Positions 47,861 to 60,936 are shown, counted from the first letter of the stretch. The stretch: DNA of 64,000 bases from Monosporascus cannonballus (GCA_004154925.1 QJNS01000107.1:62001-126000); one strand, 5' to 3'. A program made the numbers and translations. Notes: generated from the sequence alone by a model not told the origin.

Positions 47861-50800
47861 TCAGAAAAATACCTTGTCCCCCGTCCTTTCGCGGAGCTTG
47901 CTTTTGCCCTTGTTGAACAGTTTCATACCTGATTTCACGCCCTTATTACCGAACGCCCCAGCGGCATGAAGCAACTCCTTGCCTCTTGCCCCAACTTGGT
48001 TTCCAGTGTTGAAACCGCTCGTAGTAGAGCCCGGTTGCCCCATGAGATTACCCGTCGACGCCTTTCTAGGCGGTCCTATTGTCACATTAGGGTTACTGGC
48101 ATTGAGATACTGCTGGTAGTAGGGCTGTTGAGTTGAGGGCTGCATACCCACTGGTGAGGGTTGTGCTTGGGCTGTTGAACTCGTCTGCTGAGGGTCGCCT
48201 GGCACTGTCGTACTCGTTTGCTCCAGTTGGCCGCTCATATGCAGGAGCCAATATGATAACCCGGAATCCATGCCGAAGAATTGATTGCGAGTCTCGTCAA
48301 ACTTCTGGGTCCTCTGGTCTGACGATGGCAGGTTGAGAATCTCCCTAAAAGCCATAATCTTTGGTTGTTGCGACGTTGCGGCCGCTGGTGTTTCAGCATT
48401 TATTGGTGGTATGCTGGGAGATGCTTCCAAGGGGTTAGATAGCGCCGCGTGTTCCATCGGGGAGGGCGCAAGGACGGGGTGTGAAGAGTGTTCAATGAGG
48501 ATCTTCCCCTCCGACGAATTCGCGTATGCATCAGTAGCTGTATCGCGAGCGGGGTTGTCCGTGGGGACAGAAATGGGGGACGACCGCTCTGAAGCGGGTG
48601 ACCCGAGAGTCTCACCACGATAACCGCCAGGTCTCATGAGTTCTTGGGATAACGTGCCTGTACCCTTAGACTGTGATACAGGGCCGGCTGCTGCATTATC
48701 ATGTGGCTTTGAATCGGATATTGCTGGCGATTGGGCGCGTTGCTCCTCTTCCAAACCAGACTCCCTGGGTGTAGCCTCACCGGCTGGCCTTGTTTCAACG
48801 GGGCTCCCCATTAGTTGTTCCGAGGATTGTTCCCATGAGAAACGCCTCGGACACTTTGTTGGTTCTGGCTCTGGCGTCTTCCTCGAACTCAGGGGCCGAA
48901 CTTCCGGGATTGAAGTGTCTACTTGGGGGGTCGGCTTATCGCTCTGTTTAGCGTCTGTAGTCGTATGGCTTGCGACCATTGATTCGCTCTTCAGTGTTTG
49001 ACCGAGTTCCTGCGGCGATTTATCCTCAACTAGTGCTAAGTAGTCATCGTAGACGCCAGACAAGTAGCGACTCTCTCGGGGTACTTCCTGCTCGGAGGGA
49101 CTTGGATTGCCCAGAAACCCGCTAGAACTCTGGGGGTTCAGCGGATCTAGGCTGAGAGACTTCATTATTTCTTCGCGCAGCTTGTCACTCTCTTTCGCCG
49201 GGGATACTGTCTCGACAGTACTCATGGTCGACTGCCGCGGACGGCCGCTCCCTACTAGTTCAGGCTGAGCTAGGCTTGGTCGAGTGTGATCCAGTGAAGC
49301 CGCTTGGGCAAACACGGAAGACGTGGTCGCCGTGGTCCATTGGTTGCCAGAAGAGGGCCCGGTGGCTGATTCGGGTGGGTAGCTCTGTTCACGGTGTTTC
49401 GGCGGGTTGCGCAAATCAAGAGCATTTTCAGTCTTGAGGGCCGGCAAAGATTGTGGTGTAGGGTGATGTCCAGTTGCAGAGGTAGTCAGTTCGGAGCCTA
49501 CAGCATCGTCGTGTTCCCCAGCGGGGCGGTTGAAGTTATCCCGGCCAGATTCCAGCGCAGCCCGGACGCCGGCTGCTTTTCGAGGATTATCCGTTGGTGA
49601 GAGATGCTTAATCGCTGTGGTAGGCTCGAGATCATCAGGTACACCAGCTTTAGTGATTGGCGAGGCCTGCGAATTCCCGGCATCCACCGTAGGTGCCGGT
49701 TGAGGTGTTTGTGCAAGTTCCATTGGCGTTGGTTGAGCGGAACCCAAAGCACTTGTCTCTGACACCCACCCGCCTAGCAAGTGAGGACGCGGCGATTTGG
49801 GTTGTTGGCCCGGGGTATTGATGGCACTGGAGCTCCCCCGCTGCGCCTGCTCATTCGATGATGATGTTACGATATCGGGGTTCGGCTCTAATTTGGGCCC
49901 TCCTAAAATACTTGTTGCTTGATGTCCTGTAGGCTGCATAAACGATTCGAGCCACTCCTTGCGGTCTTCCGCCGCAGCCATCGAAGACGGTTCTCTCGGC
50001 GCAGGACCAGGGCCGGAGACCTCCGACGAATATTGCGGTTCGGATGTGGGAGTTTTCGGGGCAGTGGCAGACTGACTATCCTCGACAGCCGGGAGTGAAG
50101 GTGCTACACCGGAGCTGTACTGAATGGAGTCTGAGAAGAGGTCATCACCAAAACCGGACATGCGCGGCATTTCGGGCAGTTTGGGGCTGGGGGACAAGCG
50201 CTGCAGAGATTCTCTGCTCCGTTCCTTGTGGGACTCGGCCAGCAACCGACCCATACCGTATTCACTTTCCCTTTCCGCCACGGGCGGAAGGTTCGATCTG
50301 AGGTTACTGTCGATGCTAGGCCGTCCAGACTCCATAGAATGTCGCTCGCTCTCTTTCTCCTCCCCAGTCTTACGATAAATATCCGCCGGCCGGACGAAGG
50401 GCAAGACCTTCGCTGGAGCCCCTGAAGTTCCAGCAGCATGAGCGGGGGAATCCGTATCGCGGCCTTCCTGCTGGCTGCCCCTGCTCATGCTGCTTTTGCG
50501 CGGCGGAAAGAGGGATGGAACTTGTCCCGTAGCCGAAGGAGCAGGCGACGAACGTCCAGGATACCCACTCGGCTGTCCGTTGTGGCGCGCATCCGCAGAT
50601 TGCGCAGATGACACCTGCTCGTTGACATAACGACCAGGAACGCTACTTTGTGGGGCTGAATCCGGGACCATTCTAGAAGATGCCTGAACTGGGCCCGACT
50701 TGGCGTTCGTGGGCGGCGTTGGCCGTCGCAAAACTGGAGGGACGCTGGGACTCCGGGGACCCAGAGCGGGCTCTGGAGGGTCTGCCAAGGTGGGCTGAGA

Positions 50801-51184
50801 GAAAGTCCGTGACGAGGGCAAGAAGTCGGATGGCCTGGCGTCCGGAGGCGGGCGGGTCTGGCTTGTCTGGCCTAGCTGGCGGAAGCCTGACGGTTTGGGA
50901 GGCGACGGCGGCTCTTCGGGTTCGTCATCGTAACTATCATTTCCCCAGTCATCGCCATCGTAATTCTGCGCCTTAGCTTCCACCCATTTCCTCGTCTTCG
51001 TCCTGTTGACGTTGGCTTTGTAGGAAGTTCCGCCTGGCGTACTCGGGGTCCTTCTCGGATGGCATGAAGTATCAGTGGCAAAGATCGTGGGTTGTTGAGG
51101 CAGCCGGTTGGAGATCGAGAAGACTTACGTGAGGGAGAAAGCGCTGTTTGTGCGGATGACACTGTTGTATGAGCCTTCGTCCAT
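47861..51184 (-). CDS. large disordered conserved fungal protein, 1,082 aa
   Basis: Two exons. The first (51184-51129) encodes MDEGSYNSVIRTNSAFSLT; a 75-bp intron (GTAAGT donor, CCGAG acceptor) joins in phase to a second exon running to the stop at 47861. The junction gives SLTRTPSTPGGTSYK and then KTRKWVEAKAQNYDGDDWG, a coherent N-terminal motif; starting at the second exon alone would lose it. The remainder is Pro/Ser-rich and disordered, with islands such as PADIYRKTGEEKESERHSME, GFGDDLFSDSIQY and RYLSGVYDDYLALVED. A more ordered C-terminal segment reads FREILNLPSSDQRTQKFDETR, and the end is basic (GNKGVKSGMKLFNKGKSKL then DKVFF). No membrane segment or enzyme domain. It resembles a family conserved in filamentous ascomycetes whose function I do not know. 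Confidence 0.82.
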
Positions 51185-53194
51185 GGCGGCGAAGGGACAC
51201 GGTGTGCCTACTGCAGCATTCCTACTGAGGCTAAAGGGCGTATTTCGTGTTGGGGTTGGCAGGCCGCGGATATGAAACCACGAGCAAAGAATCGGCTGTC
51301 GTCGAAATCTGCCGGTACTCTTGACTCTGGTGGTCGTTAAAGATCGACAGGCGTATGCGATGACGCGTCAAGGAATACGCGGCTAACCACGAAAATGCAA
51401 GCGAGACTGCGAAAGTGCGAGCAAGCAAACAGAGCGCACAATCGAGAACCAAGTTAGTGGGTGTCGTAGTGAAGGTAGGTGGACGGAGCACGAAGTAGGC
51501 TGTGTGGTACGCCTAAGCCAAAAGACAAGCGGCGAAGTGGAACCAAATGAAGGGATCGTTTGGATGGCAGACTAGTACGTATGACCGATATTGGTGTTGA
51601 ATCAACAAGAAGATCACTCATTCATAAAAAGTCTAACGTTGAAACATATGTAACAGCACCATACAAAAAACAAATCATGTAAGAATGAGAGGGGGGATGA
51701 GAAGAAGAAGAAATTGATGATGAAAAATGTGCGACTGTACGAAAACTAGGCGCTGGAGATATTTTACCGTTACAATAGGTAGGTACGATAGCGAGGTGAG
51801 GTACGAAGTATGATGCACACATACGGTAATAACATTTTAAACATAATACGGAAGCGCCCGACTTATTATAGTACCTGCATACATTATCGAGTGGCTTGAA
51901 GAAGATCCATATTACATAGCCCCATGCACGTGGACAATTACAGCTCATATTCGCCAGTCTTCCTCTCACTAATGAATTATTCGTATGCCTTCTAAATCAG
52001 ACCGTGAATCTCCTCCCCTGAAGCTTACATATACTTGGATGTAGGTCGTCGAAATGGAAATATTGGGATATAGGAGTACAAGCTCGGAAGGTCCATACAA
52101 GTCCAACTCCGAAGACTTCCGCAGTTTTGAGGATGCAACGCTCGACTTACCCAATCTCTAATATGTCCGCTCGCTTTCTGGATCTGTTGTCCGACGTTGG
52201 ATCCGATGATCCGCTGTCCATCACCTCTCGACTTGCCGTGCTGTACTATTATGACGGAGCATTCGTATTTAATTTCAACCATCGAATGTATGTTCAAGAG
52301 CCAGAATACGGGAATCTCACCAAATAACCGGCAAAGTTGCCACTCACTCACATTAATGGTATTCCTACCTTCAGTATTTCATCATGAAGCCCGGTTTCAA
52401 CTCTCGTTGTACCTACCCATGGGTACATTCCACTCGTGTAATAATTTATATGCTTTTTCTTTCAAAAGAACACGAATGGTGATACCGGGTTAAGTAAAAT
52501 AAATATGAAGAGTCCGAGGTAGGTATATATTAAAGCATAGCTTCGGTGGTACGCACATAAGCAACTACCTACAGGGAAGCACATCAGCCACGTTCCACTT
52601 ACGATACATCCAGTAACTTGGTAGGTACCGAAGTAGGTACCCGAGTAGGGTAGTAGATACTACTAGGTAAGGATGCACAAGGTGTACAGGCGTCTCCCGC
52701 TTCCACAATTGGCGCTTTGGCCAGCTGTCTTTAACTTTCGAGTGTTGGAAGGCAACACTAACACCTTGAGCACCGTTACTTCATACATGCATTTGCCGCT
52801 AATAACACAGCAGTAACGCTGCATCTTCGCACTACTCTATCCGCACTTCCATGAGTATACACGACCCCCCTACAAACGACGGCACTCCCTGGATATTCGC
52901 ACGATCATGAAGCGCGACACCTCGAAAGCCACCGCACGACGAAGATAGATGACAACAACCGTTGTTCGACCCTGAATCGTGAAACTCAATCCGTCCGCTT
53001 CGGATGCGAAAAGAACATATCTACCCCCTGAATCTTCGGCGTCTGCGACATCTCGTTTGTTTATTCCCACAATCCTACCACTATTCCTCCAGGCTCGATT
53101 GCCTGCCTCTCCTTGTGCGCTGGTCGCCGAAGTCGCCTACCCCCGTCTTTAGAGCTTTAGACGACGAGGAGACGCCGCCCTGACGTTAGCCAAT
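51185..53194. other. divergent intergenic region
   Basis: About 2 kb between the minus-strand disordered-protein gene and SED5. The segment 52500-52690 is rich in ACCTACC/GGTAGGTACC-type motifs, common in ascomycete intergenic DNA. Frames at 51622-52493 overlap on both strands and are not supported as genes. Confidence 0.45.
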
Positions 53195-54714
53195 ATGGCC
53201 GTCACATCCATACAAGATCGGACATCCGAGTTCCGCTCTGTCCTCGCGCAAGTGCAAAAGCGGCAGGCCACATCCAAAGTTGGCGCCCAGAGACGATCCC
53301 TCCTGACAGATTCCGAGAAAGCTGCAGCAAATGGCGACGCCCAACCACATCGGCGCTCCGAGTTTGCGAGGAAGGCCGCCAAGATAGGTAAGTAATCCTT
53401 GGAGAGTTAGCTTTCATCTCAACTATCATCGATAAATGCGCGAATACCGACAACATTATTCCATAGGGCGAGGTATTGCGGCGACAATGGGGAAGCTTGA
53501 GAAGCTGGCGGTGCTCGCCAAGCGGAAGACGCTTTTCGACGATAAGCCTACAGAGATAAACCAGTTGACGTTTATCATCAAGCAGGGTAGGTTGTGGCAC
53601 GCCCCGGCACAGCTATACGGCTTCTTTATTTCCCGCCTTGGGCCCGCTAACGTTCTATTTCCCTAGACTTATCGTCGTTAAACCAGCAAATATCTAGTCT
53701 TCAAGCCCTGTCCCGGCAGCAACATCCGAAAGGCGTCGACCAAGTTGGCGAACACAATAAGGCAAGTCCTCTAGATGGTTCTTCCGGCGAATATATCGGC
53801 TAACTCTATTAAAAGAATGTGGTCTTGATGCTACAGGGAAAGCTCAGCGACGTTGGGGCAAACTTCAAGGATGTGTTGGAGGTCAGGACAAAGAACATCC
53901 AGCAATCACGATCTCGGACCGAAGAATTCATTTCAACCGTCTCGCAACATGCGCAACCTCCAATACAACAGTCAGCATCGCCATTGTACGGGACGCCGAA
54001 TAGGGGGACGCCCTCTCCCGGAGCTGACCTGTTATCGTTGAACCCGGTCGGGGATCAGCAGATGCTGATGATGGAAGAAGCGCAACCACAGAACACGTAT
54101 ATCCAACAGCGTGGTGAGGCCATCGAAGCGATAGAGAAGACGATAGGAGAACTAGGAAGCATCTTCGGGCAGCTTGCTCAGATGGTATCGGAACAGAGCG
54201 AGTGAGTACCCTCTGCCCCGCCTAACTATTCACAAGGTTTCCTCCGAGACGCGGCGCCCGCATATTTCCAGGTTGTCTGGAGGTATCGGTGTATGGGCGT
54301 ACTGGCTGTGTAAGATTGTTGACGCGAGTCCCTTAGGATGATTCAACGAATCGATGCCAATACCGAAGACGTAGTGGACAACGTTGCTGGCGCCCAAAGA
54401 GAATTGCTCAAGTATTGGTCGAGAGTAAGCAGCAACCGGTGGTTAATTGCAAAGGTGAGTACCTCTGACTCTTGACATCTTTTTGTGGTCTTTCTGAGTG
54501 TATGGCATCTGGCCCAAACCCTTCGGATTCCTAGAATGTCGTGCCTCGTCGGGCAGTCGAACCTGTTGCGTCGAGCAAATTACTGACTCTGAATTTCTGT
54601 ACAGATGTTTGGTGTTCTCATGATATTCTTCCTGTAAGTCTTCCCTGTCGCCATCTCTAACACGCCCAAATTCTTACCTCCGGAAACAGACTCTGGGTCC
54701 TCATAGCCGGATAG
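53195..54714 (+). CDS. SED5: SED5-type Golgi t-SNARE (syntaxin 5)
   Basis: A 321-aa Qa-SNARE in seven exons: 53195-53387, 53467-53586, 53667-53761, 53816-54201, 54337-54454, 54605-54633, 54690-54714, all phase-consistent. The N-terminus has SIQDRTSEFRSVLAQVQKR, like the Sly1-binding peptide region of Sed5. Then come the Habc helices (KLEKLAVLAKRKTLFDDKP, INQLTFIIKQDLSSLNQQI), the linker motif GKLSDVGANFKDVLEVRTKN, and a SNARE helix with the central Gln layer around QQRGEAIEAIEKTIGELGSI and RIDANTEDVVDNV. The protein ends in a membrane anchor, MFGVLMIFFLLWVLIAG. It mediates ER-Golgi and intra-Golgi vesicle fusion. Intron 3 uses a GC donor (GCAAGT at 53762) with AG acceptor. Housekeeping gene, intact. 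Confidence 0.93.
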
Positions 54715-56200
54715 CGACAACGAAATCCGGCCGCAGTGAGCGCACAGTTTATTTCGCCTCCGTACCCTTGATTCCTGCATGCATGTACAATACTTGCCTT
54801 TCTTCACGAGCGCCGTCCCGTCCCGGACAGACGGCTTTACTACGTTAGACGTATCATGTATAATGCGGCGCATAGTTGGGGGTAAAGACATAGAATAACG
54901 ATAACCACGTTGCGGGCATTGTGTTTCGCCCATTGCCACGTCTATGTTGAGAGACTTAAACGCGTTTTGATCCTGCCTCTCAAGTGCTTTTCTGTGCCCT
55001 TTGTGCGGACTTGTAGATGCCGTTTGTTATGTATATCCGGGTCCATCCCCCGCCAAGGCCGGCGCCCCCGTAGGGGAAATACTTGGAGGCTTCGGTAGAG
55101 CTCTGCCCGAGATCTAGTTCCGTCAATGCTACGCTGCAATCGAGTAGAGCCCCCCCACTCGCCGCCCGCTTGGGTATGAGGTAATGAGGTAATGGGACCT
55201 AGTTGGAATCAACGACCTGTTCTCGTTCGGCTTATTGTTGGCAATTATTATATTTTGCGAATGCCTATCTGCTATGTTACTAGCGCCCAGTGTACCAATC
55301 CGGGCGCAGCATACCTACATAGGTGTGCATATACGCGTCTCCTTAAGTCGGCAACTACCTAGCTTCGATATAACGAAGACTTCGGGCGAATGGTCCTGCA
55401 TCCAGTCGCCTTCCCCAGAGCAGCCCCCCCAAACCAAGGGCAGGTAGAGCTAATGCAAGAGCCCCTACCTAGCGCGTACAGGAGCAGAAAAACTTCCCGC
55501 CAACCACTGACGCCATCCAAGGACCGACTCCCGGTAGCACGTGTCTGGGATCTTCCATCGCTGTTCTTTTCCCCTCTCGGCGTCTTCCTCCGCTTCATAG
55601 AGGGTGTCTACTGACGGTACGGTATGGTACATCCGTTGCAGGCAATGCGCGCGTGCATAAGCGGGTAAAGGGGCGGGCAAGGGGGTGCTTTTGTGTATGT
55701 CGGTGGAGGGACAGACAGAGACACACATCCCTGTACTTTTATCCGGCGCAACGTCGACTGGATCTTTTCGTGCAAGAATACTTCCGCGCATAGTAACTAG
55801 AGAAGATCCCTTGGGCGTTCTTCCTATGGCAGAGGCGACGAACGAACCCCAGATAAAGCCTATAGCCCGCTGGTCCACCTGGGAGTCGTCCACTAGTGAG
55901 TCACAGGCAGGATGATAAGGGGCAGGCAGGTCCATAGTATTATATAATGTAAAACGTCGCGGGATGAATGCGTATGTAACCTCAAGGCAAAGAGGAGCCC
56001 GCCCCTCCTCCCCACACTAGATATAGGCGCCGGCCGTCTTGATGCTATACATAAATAGTGTTGCGCCGCTGCCGCGTCGTGTCTTGGTCCATGTCTTTCG
56101 TTCCGTTTCATATCCTCCCTCTCTCCCACGGACTCGTTTCGCTTCTCTGACCCCCGGAAGAATTCGCTCCGCTCATCACACTTCGAATCGAGCTTTCAAG
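54715..56200. other. intergenic region
   Basis: About 1.5 kb between SED5 and the aldo-keto reductase. A 156-codon minus frame at 55465-55935 lacks family resemblance. A TATACATAAATAG box near 56046 is a plausible promoter element of the downstream gene. Confidence 0.45.
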
Positions 56201-57419
56201 ATGGCCCCTACGACGTTCAAGCTTAACAATGGCATGGAGATGCCCGCCCTCGGTTTGGGTATGTAGTTCGGATTTTTGCCCCTCACCGACGCAGTGCTGT
56301 TGGAGCTGGGCGGTTGAGTTTACTTTACCCCGCTATGCTGGTGGAGGACCACGCTTCGGCGCCTTTCTCACGGCCCCCCTGGTGCGGAAAGTTCGTGCAA
56401 CGGAGGATTTGCTAACCGGGTCTCCGTCACCATCGTACAGGAACATGGCAATCGGCGCCGGGCGAGGTCGCGGCGGCCGTGACGGCGGCCATCAAGCACG
56501 GCTACAAGCTGATCGACGCGGCGTACTGCTACGGCAACGAGGACGAGGTGGGGCAGGGGCTCAAGGCGGCGTTCGACGCGGGCTACGCCAAGCGCGAGGA
56601 CATCTTCGTGGTGACGAAGCTCTGGAACACGTACAGCACGCGGGTGGAGCTGGGGCTGGATAAGTCGCTCAAGGCGCTGGGGCTCGACTACGTCGACCAG
56701 TTCCTCGTGCACTGGCCCGTCGGCATGAACCCCAACGGCAACGACGATCGCTTCCCCAAGCTGCCCAACGGCGAGCGCGACATAGTCTGGGACCACGACC
56801 ATGTCCCCACCTGGAAGGATATGGAGAAGCTGCTCCAGACGGGTAAGACCAAGAGCATCGGCGTCTGCAACTACAGCGCGCCCTACCTCAGGAAGCTGCT
56901 GGAGAAGGCCGAGGTCGTCCCCGCCGTCAACCAGATCGAGAACCACCCCGCCCTGCGCCAGCAGGAGGTCGTTGACCTCTGCAATGAGAAGGGCATCCAC
57001 CTTGTCGCCTACAGCCCCCTTGGCAGCACCGGCAGCCCACTGTTCAAGGCCGAGCCTGTTGTTAAGGTTGCCGAGAGGAAAGGTGTCAGCCCCGGTACTG
57101 TACTGTTGAGCTATCACGGTAAGTCCTAGATTCTCTCACCAAGCGCTTTGAATATGCGGATGTGGCGCAAGCATGCTAACCAAGCCATGAATCAGCTGCG
57201 AGAGGCTCCACGGTGCTGGCCAAGTCGGTCAACGAGGAGCGCATCAAGTCAAACATGCAGATCGTGGACCTGGATGCCGAAGACATGAAGATCCTCAACG
57301 ACTACTCGGAAGGCCTGGAGAAGGAGGGCAAGGTGCAAAGATTCGTCTACCCGCCGTTTGGCATCAACTTCGGCTTCCCAGATAAACTCACGGGTAGGAC
57401 GACGCCCAACGGCATCTGA
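56201..57419 (+). CDS. aldo-keto reductase
   Basis: A 319-aa NAD(P)H-dependent oxidoreductase in three exons: 56201-56258, 56441-57118, 57196-57419. The first intron (182 bp) has a gctaac branch site and splices in phase to GLGTWQSAPGEV. The catalytic tetrad is visible: Asp and Tyr in LIDAAYCYGNE, Lys in VVTKLWN, His in FLVHWPVG. Cofactor-site motifs follow (IGVCNYS, NQIENHP, YSPLGS, then VLAKSVNEERIKSN, where many relatives have LPKS or IPKS). Length and the NPNGNDDRFPKLPNG insert match fungal glycerol dehydrogenase/glyceraldehyde reductase-like enzymes, but xylose-reductase-like substrates are also possible. Cytosolic, no signal peptide. The coding exons are markedly GC-rich at third positions, giving long shadow frames on the other strand. 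Confidence 0.9.
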
Positions 57420-57974
57420 TCGGAATGTGCGCCCTCGACATAGAGGACAGTGGGTGCCATGGGGTGGCCCATGGTGGACTCCTCGTGGAGTAATAAGGCT
57501 AGATCTCAACGCTTGGAGTTATATGGGCAGACTCCAAGGCAAATTACCTGTATTACAATAGCATCTAGTTAGTTTTGAGAGACTAAGGCGCAATTTTCTA
57601 TAGACTCTGTCTTCCGAGGCAACACATTCTAGACGAATAATAGAACAGGCATTTCTTCATGGCACTGCCTTGTCTTCAAACCCTGGTGAAGGGAGCAGGG
57701 AGAGACACGCAACCTAATCGCCGCCAAAGAGGCCCTTTACTTCGTGCATCGTGCATCCAAGGCTTCAGGGTGCTCGTCCAATGGGCGAAGCACAAGACGA
57801 GAGAACCCCGCAGGTGCTTACAGTATCTGCCACAATACATCTATATATACTACTGCCGTTAGGGCAGGCCCGCGAGAGAAGATTCGAGTTACTCATTGAT
57901 TTGGACAGTCCATCTTCCACTCATCAGCCCTTGTTGTGAACTACGAATAGTTCATATGCTGTCATCAATCCGAC
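57420..57974. other. intergenic region
   Basis: About 0.55 kb between the aldo-keto reductase and the NACHT-type gene; a CTATATATAC box near 57840 could belong to the promoter of the latter. No other feature. Confidence 0.45.
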
Positions 57975-60423
57975 ATGGATGTCGTGGGAAGCTCCCTCGG
58001 TCTCGCCGGAACCGCCCTCAAGCTTGTCGTTTTCTCGATCGAGTTCGTATCCGACGTGAAGCAAGTCTACCATCTCGGCGCAACCGAGAGGAACGTGGAC
58101 TTAACGACCGTGGCCACAAGTATCCAGAGCGCAACAAAGAGTCTCGAGTCTCAATTGGCAAGGAGCATCGAGCAGGAAGAGGCGAATAAATCAGAAACTG
58201 ATGCAGACGACAAGGTAAGAAGACAACGGACGGAAGTGCTCAGTCCTTTTTTTTTTTTTGTTGTTGTTGTTCTGCCTCCCCTTAGGTGATTGACTTATTG
58301 CCTGCTTCTTCAATTGAGAGGGAGGCACCCCAGAATGATAAAGGAATTACCTTGAATGCCCTAAGCATCTTCAACTTTCTTCAACTTCCTTGTCAACGAC
58401 AAAGTGCGACTCGGACGCTTATGCGTGTATAGAAACTCAGATTACTTGCTTCCAGGGCAGCTGAGATTGGTAGGAAGCTTGCCACGGACCTAAGCAAAGT
58501 CACGACAGACCAGAAGTCAAAATGGAAGAGTTTGAGGGCAGTAGCACGGAGTATGTGGGATGTCGAAGACATCCAAACCACCGAAAGACGACTCCATTCG
58601 ATCCGTGAGGAAATCCAACTGAGAATCCTCATTGATATCAAGAAAGAAGTCGGCGCGCTGGGAAACGAGGATCCACATGGGTTCCGTGGTGCGACCGAGC
58701 GTATCTCAAGCGCCCAGGCAGACTCTTCCTTGGAAATAAAGCAAATGATCGAGTTGCTGAGCTGGATGGAGCGGGTGGCAAACACCAGATATAAGGAGTT
58801 ACTGGACCTCTATCAGGAGCTTCTTGCTGGTATTAATCCTCCCTCACTTTCACGATCTCCGAGTCCCATGCCCTTGAAGTCCAGGTTAGACGATCCGACT
58901 GCATGGAAGAGAGTTGTCGACACCATTTTGCACTCTCTCTGGTATCCGACTATGACTGATCGGGAAGGTAGTATTGACGATGCCTATGCGAGTACCTTCG
59001 ACTGGATTTTCCATGACCCAAAGGCCAAGGGGAAGCCCTGGGACAGCTTTGTTGATTTTCTCCAGGGAGACACTGGGGCATACTGGATCACAGGAAAACC
59101 TGGTTCAGGAAAGTCCACCTTGATGAAATATTTGAGGGATGATCCGAGAACAATACAGCACCTCAATGTCCGGGCAGCTGAAAGAGGGCTCCTGCAGGCG
59201 TCATTCTACTTCTACTACAAGGGATCTGACATGCAGAAATCAGAATACGGTCTGGTGCTCTCTCTCCTCTATAACCTGCTGAAACAACGACCGGATTTGA
59301 TCCCGGTAGCATTCGAAGACAGATCCCGTCATCTACTTCTCCACGACGAGAGCATTGGTAAACCATCGCCACAAGAGGCAAGGAAAGCCCTTAAGAGGCT
59401 GTTCACCACACAAACCGAAGCCGTTTTCTTCCTGACCGTAGATGGGCTCGATGAATTTAATCCAAAGGTTTCAGCAACCCACGTCCAAAGTCTACTCGAC
59501 CTCGGACGATCACTTTCAGAGCTGCCCAATGTCAAAGCCGTCTTTGCTAGTCGGCCATTGAACGATTCGAGGAAGCATTTGCCGATTGTCCCAGTTTGAA
59601 AATTCACCAGTTGACACATGACGACATGTGCCTTTACATCGACGAGAGGCTAGAGAAGCATAACAGGATGCAGACGCTACTCGCCCGGGACCCAACTAAT
59701 GCCAGAAAACTTGTGCGGTCAATCGTAGCTTCCTCGGATGGCGTATTTCTCTGGGTCCGCCTTGTTGTGAACTCCCTCATAGACGGCCTAAAGAACTACG
59801 ACGGGATCGAAGATCTACAACGGCGAGTAGACGAACTTCCCACGGATCTCTATGATTTATACGAAGTCATGCTTTCTCGGGTCCCTAACGCCTATCGTCT
59901 TCAGACAGCGAAATTACTACGGGTAGTCGACAGGAATTTAGGCTCCACCGAACTGAGTGTATTGGGCCTATGGTCTGCAGAGCAGGCCACGCATGAGACT
60001 GTGATTCAAACAGCAGTTACTCCGATAACGGATTCGGACTTAGAGTACTGCTACAATGAGATGGAACACCGTTTTAAAAGCCGTTGCCTGGGTCTCATTG
60101 AAATCCGCCCAAGTCAGTTCACGCAGGAACAGATCAATAGCCTGGAGCAGTATCCCTTTACAGACATCTACGATGCTACAAACAAGTTTTTAAACGCACG
60201 AGTTACATTCTTACATCGTTCCGTCTCTGAATTCTTGAAAGGATACGACTGGGGTGCGTTTGCCGGCGGCATCCGTAGCAATTTCGATCCACATCTACGT
60301 CTGTTTCATAGTGCAGTTCTTATGCTCAAAACTTACCGTACCGGCGGTATATCAGACTGGACTATTCTTCTTGTCACAGTTAGGCTGATTGCGAGAAAAG
60401 GTTGCATAAAGTGTGGGAAGTGA
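57975..60423 (+). pseudogene. NACHT/STAND (fungal NLR-like) gene, frameshifted and lacking C-terminal repeats
   Basis: The N-terminal domain begins MDVVGSSLGLAGTALKLVVF, like helical N-terminal domains of fungal STAND proteins. Exon 1 ends at 58214. A 71-bp intron with a T-tract follows; the join between about 58286 and 58440 is unresolved, and the frame resumes by 58433-58441. Then come a helical linker, the P-loop GKPGSGKST (59093), the Walker B-like region LTVDGLDEF (59432) and the VFASRP sensor motif. At about 59563 the frame breaks: the original frame ends LPIVPV-stop, while the next frame continues with EEAFADCPSLKIHQLTHDD, the normal continuation. The distal part (GVFLWVRLVVNSLIDGL, FLHRSVSEFLKGYDW) completes the NTPase-associated helical region. 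No WD40, ankyrin or TPR repeats follow. In fungi such proteins act in heterokaryon incompatibility and self/non-self response. A one-base assembly error is the alternative to a true pseudogene. Confidence 0.78.
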
Positions 60424-60903
60424 TAATTGTCTGACTAGAATTGAGCTCCAAGGAGCGGTAGCTAAGAAGTTTTCTATATATTGTGGGAGCGCCGGAATAA
60501 GGTTTTTCCGGGTGCTGTAAAGCTTGATAACTAATATAAATACCCTTATTTTACGATATACCCCCTAAATAGAAAAAAGTTATTCCTTTAAATCTGTTTA
60601 TCGTAATTTCTATAATCTTTAAATAATTATAATAATAAAAGAAAATAATGTAATTAGTTAATTTAATTAATAAAAAAATAAGCCATACGTATATTAGGTG
60701 CGTAAGGGAAAAGTTATTATTATATTCGTTTTCCTTTATTATTGCCGTAATAACAGATAACGAAATAATAGGGTTTGCGTTTTGGCTGTTTATTTTTTTT
60801 ATTATTTTCGTATATTAGAAATTTTTTTTTTGGTTCGCATAATAGTTTTATAAATACCTTATATTAGGAAAAGATAATTACGATATTAACGTATATAATG
60901 CAA

Positions 60904-60936
<33 letters not shown>

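Noticed and set aside
56368..57117. 249-codon open frame antisense to the aldo-keto reductase
   Set aside because: A composition shadow: the sense gene is strongly GC-rich at third positions, and the antisense product has no recognisable features.
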